From: an uncultured Prevotellaceae bacterium
Lineage (GTDB): Bacteria > Bacteroidota > Bacteroidia > Bacteroidales > Bacteroidaceae
DNA length: 64,000 nucleotides
Assembly: GCA_900315105.1 (NCBI GenBank)
Contig: OMXX01000002.1
Span: 62,001-126,000, forward strand
Reading direction: 5' to 3'
The notes beneath the pieces are model-generated. The model was given only the letters and a program-made list of their open reading frames with translations, did not search any database and was not told where the DNA came from. The position numbers and the translations under genes are program-made. This document shows, piece by piece, positions 1 through 7,967 of this stretch (position 1 is the stretch's first letter; each line of letters begins with the position of its first letter).

Positions 1-872
1 CATTGTACTGCCATAGCATAAAATTGCCCAAGCTCTATATCCACATCAGATGAGATAGGTTGCGTCTTTACTTCCTTGCCATTTATTTCCAAGATAAGAC
101 GTGCATCCTTCATTTTCTTTCCTGTAGGAACATAAAAACTCCATATCTTAACAGTATCTCCAGGAGCAACTTTGTATTCATTCGAAGCGACTTCTTCGTC
201 CACAGAAGAACCATAGCCATTGACTTTCTTATCTGCTGTCAAAACAACTTTTGCCTTGGAATAATACCATTTATCCTTGACATCAAAACCTTTCTGTTTG
301 ATTGTAACGCTATCGGATGAAGTATTATGAATATTTAATAGTTCAATAGTTGACAAAGAATAGCATTTACCATCTGTCTGCATTGATGAAGGTTGAGGAT
401 TGTCCCATAAAGGCATTGTTCCACTTCGTTTCAAATCAACCTTACATTCAATATTTCCACCAGACAAAGAGGATTCTGTATAACAAACGGCTAATACATC
501 AAAAGCGGCATCCTTATTGATAGTCGAAGGAATCTCTACATCGAAAGGCAGATTTTTCTTTCCTTTCTCTTCCTCTGTTATGATAGTATCATTGGAATGT
601 ACCACTCCCGCATCATAGATGATACCATTCTGAACCATATACACAGAGAAAGAAGCTCCTTTCTTTCCCCAGTTATTCCAACAAGACCAAGTCTTATCTG
701 GATAACCTAACAGGTAACAACCTTCCTGTTTGAAATGGTCGAACGTAAAAGTCTTAATGAACTTTTCCGGCTCGTCATCATCATCATCGCTGCTACAGCC
801 AACGAGCGGCATACACAAGGCAGCCCCCAGCAGCCAAGGCAGATAATTGAATAACAATCTTTTCTTTTTCAT
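1..872 (-). CDS. Exported lipoprotein of unknown function (3' end outside the window)
   Basis: The reading frame is open from an ATG at 872 to the window edge, about 290 codons, so the C-terminus is missing. The N-terminus is a lipoprotein signal: KKKR, a hydrophobic stretch, then the lipobox LVGC with Cys near residue 26. The Cys is followed by SSDDDDDE, an acidic run like the Bacteroidetes lipoprotein export signal, so surface exposure is inferred. The rest is beta-rich with no motif I recognise; it has the look of the carbohydrate- or adhesion-type surface lipoproteins of this phylum. It begins 9 nt after the stop of the upstream antiporter gene and may be read from the same transcript. 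Function unknown. Confidence 0.7.
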   Translation of the reverse strand, partial: MKKKRLLFNYLPWLLGAALCMPLVGCSSDDDDDEPEKFIKTFTFDHFKQEGCYLLGYPDKTWSCWNNWGKKGASFSVYMVQNGIIYDAGVVHSNDTIITEEEKGKKNLPFDVEIPSTINKDAAFDVLAVCYTESSLSGGNIECKVDLKRSGTMPLWDNPQPSSMQTDGKCYSLSTIELLNIHNTSSDSVTIKQKGFDVKDKWYYSKAKVVLTADKKVNGYGSSVDEEVASNEYKVAPGDTVKIWSFYVPTGKKMKDARLILEINGKEVKTQPISSDVDIELGQFYAMAVQ

Positions 873-881
873 TTGTAATTT

Positions 882-1808
882 CTAAACGGTGTAAACGAGA
901 TACGCCATATATCCTACGAACAAAACCAGCATTACAATGCCTTCCCAACGCTCTACCTTATACTTTGTAAAGGAGAAGAGCCAAAGAAGCACCATACTGA
1001 GCATCATCATTCCAAAGTCAAGAGGAGTTATTCCACTTATGACCATAGGCGAGATTAGACCCGTCACGCCTATTATAAGAAGTATGTTATACACGCATGA
1101 GCCTATGACATTACCCATTGCGATAGCCGACTGTCCCTTGCGAGCTGCCACAACACTTGTGGCAAGCTCAGGAAGCGAAGTACCACCGGCAACAATCGTA
1201 AGACCTATGACTGCATCACTAACACCAAGAGAAGCAGCCACATTAGTAGCAGCATCCACAAAGGCATTACTTCCGAATACGAGGCATGCAAGTCCGCCTA
1301 CCAGTCTTATGACTGCTCCTAATACCGTAAGTTTCTTATCTTCTACATCCGATTCATCATCTGGAGATGCCGTCTTTGCTGCATATACCATATATGCAAT
1401 GAGAAGAATAACGAACAGAGCTCCTACCCAACGGTTTATCACACCATATACACCGAAGCAGAGAAGGATGAACGAAGCACCGATAGCTACAGGAATATCC
1501 CTGCGGACTGTTCCTTTGGATACCATCATAGGGGCAACGGCTGCTGCAGCTCCGGCAATCAACAGTACATTGAATATATTACTGCCCACAACATTTGCCA
1601 CAGCAAGATCGGTAGTTCCTTGAATAGCAGAGGTTAGACTTACGAACAGCTCAGGCATAGACGTGCCAAGAGCAACTACGGTAAGTCCTATGACCATTTC
1701 CGGAATACCGGCACGCTGAGCCAAAGACACAGCACCGTCAGTTAGGAAGTCTGCACCCTTGAGCACGACAAAAATGCCGACTACTATAGAAACGATATCC
1801 AATAACAT
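882..1808 (-). CDS. Calcium/sodium antiporter, CaCA family (YrbG type)
   Basis: This 308-residue inner-membrane protein exchanges Ca2+ for Na+ (or H+) in the YrbG-like branch of the CaCA family. Both alpha repeats are visible: the first has VALGTSMPELFVSL and GSNIFNVL (about residues 46-83), the second has GGTSLPELATS and GNVIGSCVYN (about 208-240). The two halves are inverted copies of five membrane segments each, and the length is normal for bacterial members. It lies 74 nt after the DUF5606 gene, across a hairpin at 1838-1874 that may separate the two transcripts, and 9 nt before the lipoprotein gene. The family call is secure; ion specificity cannot be read from sequence. Confidence 0.9.
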   Translation of the reverse strand: MLLDIVSIVVGIFVVLKGADFLTDGAVSLAQRAGIPEMVIGLTVVALGTSMPELFVSLTSAIQGTTDLAVANVVGSNIFNVLLIAGAAAAVAPMMVSKGTVRRDIPVAIGASFILLCFGVYGVINRWVGALFVILLIAYMVYAAKTASPDDESDVEDKKLTVLGAVIRLVGGLACLVFGSNAFVDAATNVAASLGVSDAVIGLTIVAGGTSLPELATSVVAARKGQSAIAMGNVIGSCVYNILLIIGVTGLISPMVISGITPLDFGMMMLSMVLLWLFSFTKYKVERWEGIVMLVLFVGYMAYLVYTV

Positions 1809-1837
1809 TCCCTTAAGATAGGCTATATAAAGCTCAA

Positions 1838-1874
1838 GTTTCGCAAGCCCATGGTTACAAGGAACTTGCGAAAC
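1838..1874. terminator. Hairpin between DUF5606 gene and antiporter gene
   Basis: A perfect 10-bp stem (GTTTCGCAAG at 1838-1847 with CTTGCGAAAC at 1865-1874) encloses a 17-nt loop. It lies just downstream of the DUF5606 stop codon. The T-run expected of an intrinsic terminator is weak on the minus strand, so termination is inferred from position. Confidence 0.45.
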
Positions 1875-1882
1875 ATGAATTA

Positions 1883-2320
1883 TTATTTTCTGTCATCAAC
1901 ATTATCACCCTCTGTAGGAGCCATAGACTCCTCGAAGTCTGTAATACCAGCCTCTACGAGGATATCATACCACTGAAGGAGCTTCTTGATATCGCTTGTG
2001 TGAACGCGCTCACGGTCGAAATCAGGAAGGAAAGATCCGAAATACTCCTGAAGCTCTGCACCATTTGCCTTCTTATAGTTAAGGGATGCCTTCTTACCCT
2101 CCTCCTTGTCACGGAGAGCAGCAAGAACCTTCATCAAAGGAACATCCTCCTCATAAGTGTACATAGCAATATCTGCAAGTGAGGTAACACGGTCGGTAGC
2201 GAAAGCAGGCATACGCTTGTGGCTTGCATCGAGCGACTCAACGATAAGGTTCATCTTACCGCGTGAAACTAACTTGTAAAGTCCTGGTTTGCCAGAAATG
2301 GCAAGAATTGTCTGTTGCAT
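1883..2320 (-). CDS. DUF5606 domain-containing protein
   Basis: This 145-residue cytoplasmic protein matches the Bacteroidetes DUF5606 family: an N-terminal ILAISGKPGLYKL segment (about residues 5-17), small-domain strands to about residue 40, and a C-terminal helical part with LQEYFGSFLPDFDRERVH. No catalytic motif is apparent. It follows coaE by 27 nt and seems to be the last gene of the nusB-yajC-ybbR-coaE transcript. Members are often found with coaE and ybbR in this phylum; no biochemical role is known to me. The family call is from sequence resemblance, the function is unknown. Confidence 0.75.
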   Translation of the reverse strand: MQQTILAISGKPGLYKLVSRGKMNLIVESLDASHKRMPAFATDRVTSLADIAMYTYEEDVPLMKVLAALRDKEEGKKASLNYKKANGAELQEYFGSFLPDFDRERVHTSDIKKLLQWYDILVEAGITDFEESMAPTEGDNVDDRK

Positions 2321-2347
2321 TTTTCTTTTTTTGTTTTATCTTTTATG

Positions 2348-2911
2348 TTAGTACTTTATTCCAAACAAAGTCAATACCTTGTCTATTTGCGTATCAACGT
2401 CCTCTACCCCATCGTTTACGATGACGGCATCAGCACGTTCGGCAACTTCTTCCTGAGATATCTGTGCGTCAACCCATTGTTTGGCTCTTTCCTTTGAGAT
2501 AGAGTCGCGCTTGGCAACCCTCTCAATCCTTACTTCCTCGGGAGCAACGACACACACTACCCTATCCACGGTATGCTCAAGATGTGCCTCATAGAGAATC
2601 GCACTCTCCATCCATTGAAGACCGGAATCATAGAAGTCACGTATCACGGCAGGATGAACTATTGCATTGATAGCCAGTTTGTTTTCCTCAGATTCAAGCA
2701 GGAACTTAGCCACTACAGCCTTATTCAGGGTTCTGCCATCATAGGCATCCTCTCCAATAAGTTTCATGAGTCTGTCACGTATCTCATCTGACGAAGCCAT
2801 CAGTTTCTTGGCACCTGCGTCACAGTCATACACCCCGATGCCACGTTCCTTGAGCCTTTGGCAGACATACGACTTCCCTGAGCCTATACCGCCTGTTATC
2901 GCTATTCTCAT
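2348..2911 (-). CDS. coaE: Dephospho-CoA kinase
   Basis: CoaE phosphorylates the 3'-hydroxyl of dephospho-CoA with ATP, the last step of coenzyme A synthesis. The P-loop is ITGGIGSGKS (residues 4-13), followed by the nucleotide-kinase pattern with YDCDAGAKKL (about 28-37) and a lid with RIERVAKRD (about 129-137). At 187 residues the length is close to the usual 195-205. The start lies 5 nt after the ybbR stop, so the two are almost certainly translationally coupled. The ybbR-coaE neighbourhood is common in Bacteroidetes. Confidence 0.93.
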   Translation of the reverse strand: MRIAITGGIGSGKSYVCQRLKERGIGVYDCDAGAKKLMASSDEIRDRLMKLIGEDAYDGRTLNKAVVAKFLLESEENKLAINAIVHPAVIRDFYDSGLQWMESAILYEAHLEHTVDRVVCVVAPEEVRIERVAKRDSISKERAKQWVDAQISQEEVAERADAVIVNDGVEDVDTQIDKVLTLFGIKY

Positions 2912-2916
2912 AAGCC

Positions 2917-3903
2917 TTATCTGAGACTTTCAATAAGGTAATCCACCTGTTGCGTCTCAAGGGTTGCATTTGCAACGCCCTTTGGCACATTACGCAGAAT
3001 GAGCTTGCACTTGTCAGAAGGATTGGAAGCCACATCGGCATAGTCAACCACCACGCTAAAGCTCTCTGGACGAATAGCATCTATCCTACTGCGGCCAGCC
3101 ACAACCTTCACATTCACCTTTGTAGGGAAAGTACGAAGGGCTAATCCGTCAGGCATGTTAATAGAGACAATCGGCACTTGCACAATCTTCTCCGTAAGCA
3201 TATCAGGATAGAATGTCGCCCTAATATAGTCAGGCACCATCTTCACCCCTTTTATCTTCTTCAGAGGAATATCCCGGGTGATAGTATCAGTAAAACCTAC
3301 AAGTTCCGGATTTTCAGTAAAAAGTTCCTTTATACTATCCAATACCGTTTGTGAGGCATATATCCTGACGCTATCAGGAAACACCTCAGTACGGGCAATA
3401 TAATATGTATCAGCAGGCCTTATAATACCATCGATATGCGCCCTTACCATCTTCGACATTCCGAAACTGAACAGGAAATCCAGCTTATCGGGCTTGATGG
3501 ATACAATCTTACTGCTGGCATAGAACATCGAGCCAAGGCTTTTCTGTACCTCGGCGATAGGCACATTTCCCTTGCCCGTGCCACGCGCGTAGGAAGCGAA
3601 ATTGAATCTAAGCGGCTTTACGATATCTCCATGCATATAGGATATCAGCACAAAACCCTTGTCTCGCACCACTACACGGATTGTATCAGGCAGAGGCTCC
3701 GTGATTACGATGTTATTAGGGATGCCGTAAAGCTGCACAGGAATGGCAATCTCTTTTTCGGTGGTCTCATTAAGTACTGTCATAAACCAGAATCCAGCAC
3801 TTACGGCAAGGAAAAAGAGAAACACAAAGAACTCCTTATTCACAGCACTGAACAAGAAGTCCTTTATTACCTTGTACGGCTTGACGCCCCTTTGGGTATT
3901 CAC
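2917..3903 (-). CDS. YbbR-like domain protein
   Basis: This 328-residue protein has one N-terminal membrane helix (about residues 23-44, FFVFLFFLAVSAGFWFMTVL) and then extracytoplasmic repeats of the YbbR type, in which strands such as IPVQLYGIP and VRVVVRDKG recur. In Firmicutes the YbbR protein CdaR regulates the diadenylate cyclase CdaA; no cdaA lies nearby here, so that role is not implied. It sits between yajC (9 nt upstream) and coaE (5 nt downstream) in one transcription unit. A role at the membrane with the YajC/Sec machinery or the envelope is only an inference. Confidence 0.8.
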   Translation of the reverse strand: MNTQRGVKPYKVIKDFLFSAVNKEFFVFLFFLAVSAGFWFMTVLNETTEKEIAIPVQLYGIPNNIVITEPLPDTIRVVVRDKGFVLISYMHGDIVKPLRFNFASYARGTGKGNVPIAEVQKSLGSMFYASSKIVSIKPDKLDFLFSFGMSKMVRAHIDGIIRPADTYYIARTEVFPDSVRIYASQTVLDSIKELFTENPELVGFTDTITRDIPLKKIKGVKMVPDYIRATFYPDMLTEKIVQVPIVSINMPDGLALRTFPTKVNVKVVAGRSRIDAIRPESFSVVVDYADVASNPSDKCKLILRNVPKGVANATLETQQVDYLIESLR

Positions 3904-3912
3904 CTAATCAGT

Positions 3913-4230
3913 TTATTTTGTAGGCTGAGCAGCGGTAGCATCAGCGAAGACATAGTTCTTATCGCAGGTTACCACAACACCACGAGCAATCTCTATGTCA
4001 ACCGTGTTCTTCTCAAGGTTGATCTTCCTCACAGTACCATGAAGACCACCACCTGTCACAACTTCAGTACCTTCCTGAAGAGAGTTCTGGAAATTACGTA
4101 TTTCCTTCTGCTTCTTCTGCTGAGGACGAATCATAAAGAACCACATGATTGCAAAGATTGCAACCATCATAATGAGCATAGAGTAGCCACCACCCTGCTG
4201 GGCCTGTGCTGCAAGAAACATTGATGTCAT
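3913..4230 (-). CDS. yajC: Preprotein translocase subunit YajC
   Basis: YajC is the small accessory subunit of the SecDF-YajC complex that assists Sec export. The 105-residue protein has one transmembrane segment (about residues 16-36) followed by the diagnostic IRPQQKKQKE (about 39-48) and GTEVVTGGGLHGTVRKI (about 54-70). Residues before the helix are Ala/Gln rich, as usual. The start codon is only 2 nt from a palindromic REP-like element at 4233-4262, so the upstream translation-initiation region is made of that element. It leads into ybbR after 9 nt. Confidence 0.93.
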   Translation of the reverse strand: MTSMFLAAQAQQGGGYSMLIMMVAIFAIMWFFMIRPQQKKQKEIRNFQNSLQEGTEVVTGGGLHGTVRKINLEKNTVDIEIARGVVVTCDKNYVFADATAAQPTK

Positions 4231-4232
4231 AT

Positions 4233-4262
4233 AAGCCTAACCAAGCCTTCCCAAAGGGAAGG
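4233..4262 (-). repeat. REP-like palindromic element abutting the yajC start codon
   Basis: The core is CCTTCCC-TTT-GGGAAGG followed by a GCTTGGTTAGGCTT tail, read towards yajC on the minus strand. Near-identical copies occur at 15145-15174, 48967-48996 and 57871-57900. Here the tail ends 2 nt before the yajC ATG. A second, diverged member at 4381-4408 lies just after the nusB stop in facing orientation, so the nusB-yajC gap is bounded by a pair. Confidence 0.85.
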
Positions 4263-4380
4263 ATGTTTTATAGTCACATCCCTGACTTCAGCCGCGCTTG
4301 GAGTTCGGTTTTATTATTTATACTTATTTTAATATTGTCATTTCATTCACCCCATAAGCGTTTATCTTAGTATAAACACT

Positions 4381-4408
4381 CCACTTGGGGGTAGAGTTTG
4401 GGGCTTTT
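4381..4408 (+). repeat. REP-like element at the 3' end of nusB
   Basis: The sequence reads CCACTTGGGGGTAGAG then TTTGGGGCTTTTA on the plus strand and runs into the nusB stop codon. It keeps the family plan (C-rich/G-rich palindrome plus a GGCTT tail at the gene end) with a diverged core. It faces the yajC-proximal copy across about 120 nt. Confidence 0.55.
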
Positions 4409-5345
4409 ACTTCTTCTCCGGCATTACCTTCATCAGCTTGCCAGTTTCAATGAGGTGACGAGCGATGGCGTCAAGCATACCGTTGATATATCCGCCGGAA
4501 CGAGGTGTAGAATAGAGCTTTGCAAGATCCACATACTCGTTGATTGTAACGTTGACAGGGATATTAGGGAAGTTAAGCATCTCCGTGATAGCCAACTGCA
4601 TGATGATGACGTCCATATATGCCAGACGTGAAAAATCCCAATTCAGGGAAGCCTCTGTCATATAGCGCTGATACTGCTCTGCATTAAGGATTGAAGCGCG
4701 GAACAGCTTACGGGCGAACTCACGGTCTTCCTCGTCACGATATTCTGGGAGCAATTCAAAGTTGGCATTCGACTTCTCATCAAAACGCTTGATGGTCTTC
4801 AATACAAATGTATCGACAACATCCTTGTCATCATTCCAGTACAGGCTTATCTCCTCGAGAACAGCAGCAAGCTCATCATTGTCCTGAATGTGCTGACGAT
4901 AAATCTTACGCCACACCTCACGGTCAGCCTCGTAGCTGCTGTCTGGATCATTCATATAATCCTTATATATATCGCTTGCCTCTATCTGGAGGTAGAGTTT
5001 CTTGACATACTCGATGCTATCCTCCCAGATGTGCTTCTGTCCGTCATAGAACTCCTGCAACATCTTGTTTATCTCAAGTTGGAAAGCGAACTTGTTTTCT
5101 ACGAACTTAGACGAAGGAACAGGCTGTCCTTCACGCTGAGCACGAGCCACAGCAACCTCAAGGTGCTTACGCGCCATCTTTGTCACTTCAACGATAAGCT
5201 GGAGAAGATAGTTATAAAGATGATACGATTTTGACAGACTGAAAACAAGTTCCTTTTCAGCATTGTCAATGTTATGATTACCGTTCTGGAAATACGCATA
5301 GGTAAGTTGTACGGCTTTAATACGGATTAGTTCTCTGTTAATCAT
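4407..5345 (-). CDS. nusB: Transcription antitermination factor NusB (long Bacteroidetes form)
   Basis: NusB binds boxA RNA with ribosomal protein S10 and promotes antitermination, mainly of rRNA operons. The protein starts MINRELIRIKAVQLTYAY, the typical NusB helix 1, and the canonical C-terminal half is clear: FARKLFRASILNAEQYQRYM (about 210-229) and NFPNIPVNVTINEYVDLAKLYS (about 268-289) before GGYINGMLDAIAR. At 312 residues it is about twice the proteobacterial length; the charged helical insertion (about 85-205) is usual for Bacteroidetes homologs. It heads the cluster nusB-yajC-ybbR-coaE-DUF5606 and diverges from rplY. Confidence 0.9.
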   Translation of the reverse strand: MINRELIRIKAVQLTYAYFQNGNHNIDNAEKELVFSLSKSYHLYNYLLQLIVEVTKMARKHLEVAVARAQREGQPVPSSKFVENKFAFQLEINKMLQEFYDGQKHIWEDSIEYVKKLYLQIEASDIYKDYMNDPDSSYEADREVWRKIYRQHIQDNDELAAVLEEISLYWNDDKDVVDTFVLKTIKRFDEKSNANFELLPEYRDEEDREFARKLFRASILNAEQYQRYMTEASLNWDFSRLAYMDVIIMQLAITEMLNFPNIPVNVTINEYVDLAKLYSTPRSGGYINGMLDAIARHLIETGKLMKVMPEKK

Positions 5346-5708
5346 TTCACCTATATTGGTCTTTTTTGTCTTTAGTGTTCATAGATTGACTGTTTCCATT
5401 AGCTAACCTGCGCTTCAGGCTACAATCTTCTTGTTTTAACGTAAGCAATGTGCGAGACATAAACGCACAATTCCAAATTTACAGTGCAAAATTATGAAAA
5501 ATGATGCGATTATCCAAATAAAATAAGTTTTTTTATAAGAAAAAATGACGATTTTCATAAAAATCCTTGCTTAAGTCAAGAAATATGAGTACCTTTGCAT
5601 CGCTTTTTTTTGAGCACATCCCGAAAACCGAGATGATATCTCGTGTGATGGCGAATTAAGCAATTAACAATTTATCGTTTAACAACTTAATTTAGAGTAA
5701 CACAAATT
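5346..5708. promoter_or_regulatory. Divergent nusB/rplY intergenic region with rplY promoter and leader
   Basis: For rplY a TAccTTTG -7 box lies at 5590-5597 with TTG at 5567-5569, a 20-nt spacing. The transcript would begin near 5604, giving a leader of about 105 nt. The leader holds a short perfect hairpin CGAGAT-GAT-ATCTCG (5629-5643) and then an AT-rich stretch up to the ATG. The left half is AT-rich and should contain the nusB promoter, which I could not assign. Confidence 0.6.
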
Positions 5709-6311
5709 ATGTTAGAAATTTCAGTAAAAGGTCAGAACAGAACTGACATGGGTAAGAAGGCATCAAAGCTGATGCGTAAGGAAGGTCTCGTACCATGTAA
5801 CCTCTATGGTGAGAAAAGAGACGAGAACGGTCTTCCAGTAGCTAAGGCTTTCGCTGTATCATTCGCAGAGCTCCGTAAGGCAGTTTACACTCCAAACATC
5901 TACGTTATCAACCTCGACATCGAGGGCGAGAAGCACATTGCTATCCTCAAGGAGCTTCAGTTCCACCCAGTAACAGACGCTCTCCTTCACGTTGATTTCT
6001 TCGAGGTAACTCCTGAGAAGCCAATCACTGTTGGTATCCCTGTAAACCTCGTTGGTCACGCTGCTGGTGTACGTGCCGGTGGTCGTATGAGCCTTTCTAT
6101 CCGTCAGATCAAGGTTACAGCTCCTTACAGCAAGATTCCTGAGAAGCTCGACGTTGACGTTACTGCTCTTGAGATCGGTAAGTCAATCAAGGTTGGTTCT
6201 CTCCACTACGAGGGTCTTGAGCTCGCAACAGGTAAGGAAGTAGTTGTATGCTCTGTCAAGATGACACGTGCTGCTGCTGCCGCTGCTGCTGAAGCTGCTG
6301 CCGCTAAGTAA
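5709..6311 (+). CDS. rplY: 50S ribosomal protein bL25 (Ctc type)
   Basis: bL25 binds 5S rRNA in the large subunit. The N-terminal L25 domain is recognisable (MLEISVKGQNRTDMGKKASK, then VPCNLYGE at about 30-37 and HPVTDALLHVDFFEV at about 82-96), followed by the TL5/Ctc C-terminal domain (IPVNLVGHAAGVRAGG, about 106-121). The tail is a low-complexity AAAAAAEAAAAK run, common in Bacteroidetes copies. At 200 residues it is the long two-domain form. It has its own promoter and is followed by a strong terminator and then pth, the usual rplY-pth neighbourhood. Confidence 0.95.
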   Translation: MLEISVKGQNRTDMGKKASKLMRKEGLVPCNLYGEKRDENGLPVAKAFAVSFAELRKAVYTPNIYVINLDIEGEKHIAILKELQFHPVTDALLHVDFFEVTPEKPITVGIPVNLVGHAAGVRAGGRMSLSIRQIKVTAPYSKIPEKLDVDVTALEIGKSIKVGSLHYEGLELATGKEVVVCSVKMTRAAAAAAAEAAAAK

Positions 6312-6334
6312 ACCGCGTTTTACTGACAAAAAAG

Positions 6335-6368
6335 ATAAAAGGGCATCTGAAAAAGGTGCCCTTTTTTT
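6335..6368 (+). terminator. Intrinsic terminator after rplY
   Basis: An AAAGGGCA stem pairs with TGCCCTTT across a short A-rich loop and is followed by a run of seven T. It lies about 25 nt after the rplY stop codon. Confidence 0.85.
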
Positions 6369-6448
6369 GAGTTAAGAGTGAAGAGTGAAGAATTTAAATT
6401 ACACTATCTACATTACTCTTTACACTTTCAACTTTACACTATAAGGAA

Positions 6449-7012
6449 ATGGAAAAATTCTTAATCGTCGGTCTTGGAAACCCGGGACCTGAATATCACG
6501 AAACCCGTCATAACGCAGGTTGGATGGTTGTCGATAGCTTTGCCGCAGAACAAGGCGTAACCTTCGAGGACAAGCGTTACGGCTATGTGGCAGAGACTAG
6601 TGTGAAGGGCCGTAAGCTCATTCTGCTAAAACCTACCACATACATGAACCTCAGCGGTAATGCCGTGCGCTATTGGCTTGAGAAAGAGAATATCCCGACA
6701 GAGAACCTTCTCGTCATCGTTGACGACCTCGCGCTTCCTCTCGGTAAGATACGTCTCAGAGGCAACGGCTCAAATGGCGGTCACAACGGTCTTGGCCATA
6801 TTCAGCAGCTCATTGGACAGCAGTATGCTCGTCTTCGCATGGGTATAGGCAGCGAGTTCGGCAAGGGACAGCAGGTTGACTGGGTTCTCGGCAAGTTCTC
6901 TGACGAGGACAAGCAGATTCTTCAGCCTTGTATCGACACAGCACGTGAGATAATCAAGAGCTTTGTTCTTGCAGGCATCCAAAGGACAATGAACCAATAC
7001 AACAAGAAGTAA
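6449..7012 (+). CDS. pth: Peptidyl-tRNA hydrolase
   Basis: Pth cleaves the ester bond of peptidyl-tRNAs released from stalled ribosomes. The protein opens with [22 protein letters not shown]; the catalytic His is in TRHNAGW (about residue 21). [11 protein letters not shown] (about 60-70) and [20 protein letters not shown] (about 89-108) are the other signature segments, followed by GGHNGL. The length (187) is normal. Its stop codon overlaps the ATG of the next gene by one base, so the two are translationally coupled. Low-complexity TTACACTATCTAC-type sequence precedes it. Confidence 0.95.
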   Translation: MEKFLIVGLGNPGPEYHETRHNAGWMVVDSFAAEQGVTFEDKRYGYVAETSVKGRKLILLKPTTYMNLSGNAVRYWLEKENIPTENLLVIVDDLALPLGKIRLRGNGSNGGHNGLGHIQQLIGQQYARLRMGIGSEFGKGQQVDWVLGKFSDEDKQILQPCIDTAREIIKSFVLAGIQRTMNQYNKK

Positions 7013-7446
7013 TGAACGAACAGGCACGCATAGACAAATGGCTATGGGCTGCACGCATCTTCAAGACTCGCAGCATCGCTGCTGACGCTTGCAAGAACGG
7101 TCGTGTAACCAAGAACGGCGTGAACATCAAGCCGAGCCATATAATAAAGATAGGGGAAACCGTATCTGTGAAGAAACCGCCTGTAACCTATTCTTTCAAG
7201 GTGCTAAAGGCGATTGAGAACCGTGTAGGTGCGAAACTCGTTCCTGAGGTTTACGAGAACGTGACAGATCCAAAGCAATACGAACTTCTTGAGATGTCGC
7301 GCATCAGCGGTTTCGTTGATCGTGCTCGCGGTACAGGTCGCCCAACGAAGAAAGACCGTCGTGCTATGGACGCATTCGTCGAGCCTGCAATGTTCGGCTT
7401 CGACGATGAATTCGATTTCGACCTTGACGACGAAGAGGAGGAATAA
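7012..7446 (+). CDS. S4-domain RNA-binding protein, Hsp15 (HslR) family
   Basis: The protein starts with RIDKWLWAARIFKTRSIAADACKNG (about residues 6-30), the S4 RNA-binding domain in the form typical of Hsp15, which recognises stalled 50S subunits carrying nascent chains. GETVSVKKPPVTYSFKVLKA continues the domain to about residue 67. The C-terminus is very acidic (DDEFDFDLDDEEEE). At 144 residues it is a little longer than E. coli HslR. Coupling to pth by a one-base overlap (TAATG) fits a shared role in ribosome rescue, which is an inference from context. Confidence 0.85.
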   Translation: MNEQARIDKWLWAARIFKTRSIAADACKNGRVTKNGVNIKPSHIIKIGETVSVKKPPVTYSFKVLKAIENRVGAKLVPEVYENVTDPKQYELLEMSRISGFVDRARGTGRPTKKDRRAMDAFVEPAMFGFDDEFDFDLDDEEEE

Positions 7447-7450
7447 TATA

Positions 7451-7929
7451 GGGTGTCTATGAAAAACATGTGTACTATGTGTACCATGTGTACCCAAAAA
7501 GATGACGAACTCACATTACCTTTCTTTTCCGTGTAGCTCACATGGTACACATAGTACACACAATACACATAATTTTTACAGACACCCTATACCTGAAAAA
7601 ATCGCTCCTCCCATTTAATAATAATATATATTATATATAATATATATTATTATTAACATAAAAAAGCAAAGAAAGGAAAGAGAGGGGGTGTCTGTGAAAA
7701 ATATGTGTACTATGTGTACTGTGTGTACCCAACATTCAGGATTTGCCCAGGTTACAGGTCCGTTTCACCTCCGTTACAGGTCCGTTGTAAATCCGTTCTG
7801 AATCCGTTCCCTATGTTCGGAGACATCTTGGATGCTTCACCGGGGATACGTCTTGCTACTTGCCTTGTTAAGGCTGGAGCTTTTTGGTACACATGGTACA
7901 CATAGTACACATATTTTTTACAGACACCC
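7451..7929. repeat. Iteron-flanked AT-palindrome element (copy 1)
   Basis: This 480-bp gene-free stretch contains two nested inverted repeat pairs built from TGTGTAC-type iterons. Left arms (7451-7494 and about 7684-7729) begin GGGTGTCTRTGAAAAA and run into ATGTGTACTATGTGTAC; right arms (7541-7589 and about 7885-7930) are the inverse, ending TTTTTACAGACACCCTAT. Between them is a perfect 38-nt palindrome of A and T at 7617-7654. An 11-bp-period array lies at 7751-7810. No convincing ORF is present. Architecture matches the element at 61219-61413, although the iteron sequence is unrelated. Confidence 0.75.
7751..7810 (+). repeat. 11-bp-period array (TCCGTT type)
   Basis: Five units of exactly 11 bp follow each other with the pattern GTTnnnnnTCC, starting at 7751, 7762, 7773, 7784 and 7795. 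Units are variants such as GTTACAGGTCC and GTTTCACCTCC. Related arrays occur at 29417-29460, 55709-55818 and 61610-61665. Confidence 0.8.
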
Positions 7930-7967
7930 TATCGGTGTAAAAGAAAGGGAACGAATAACTTGAATAA

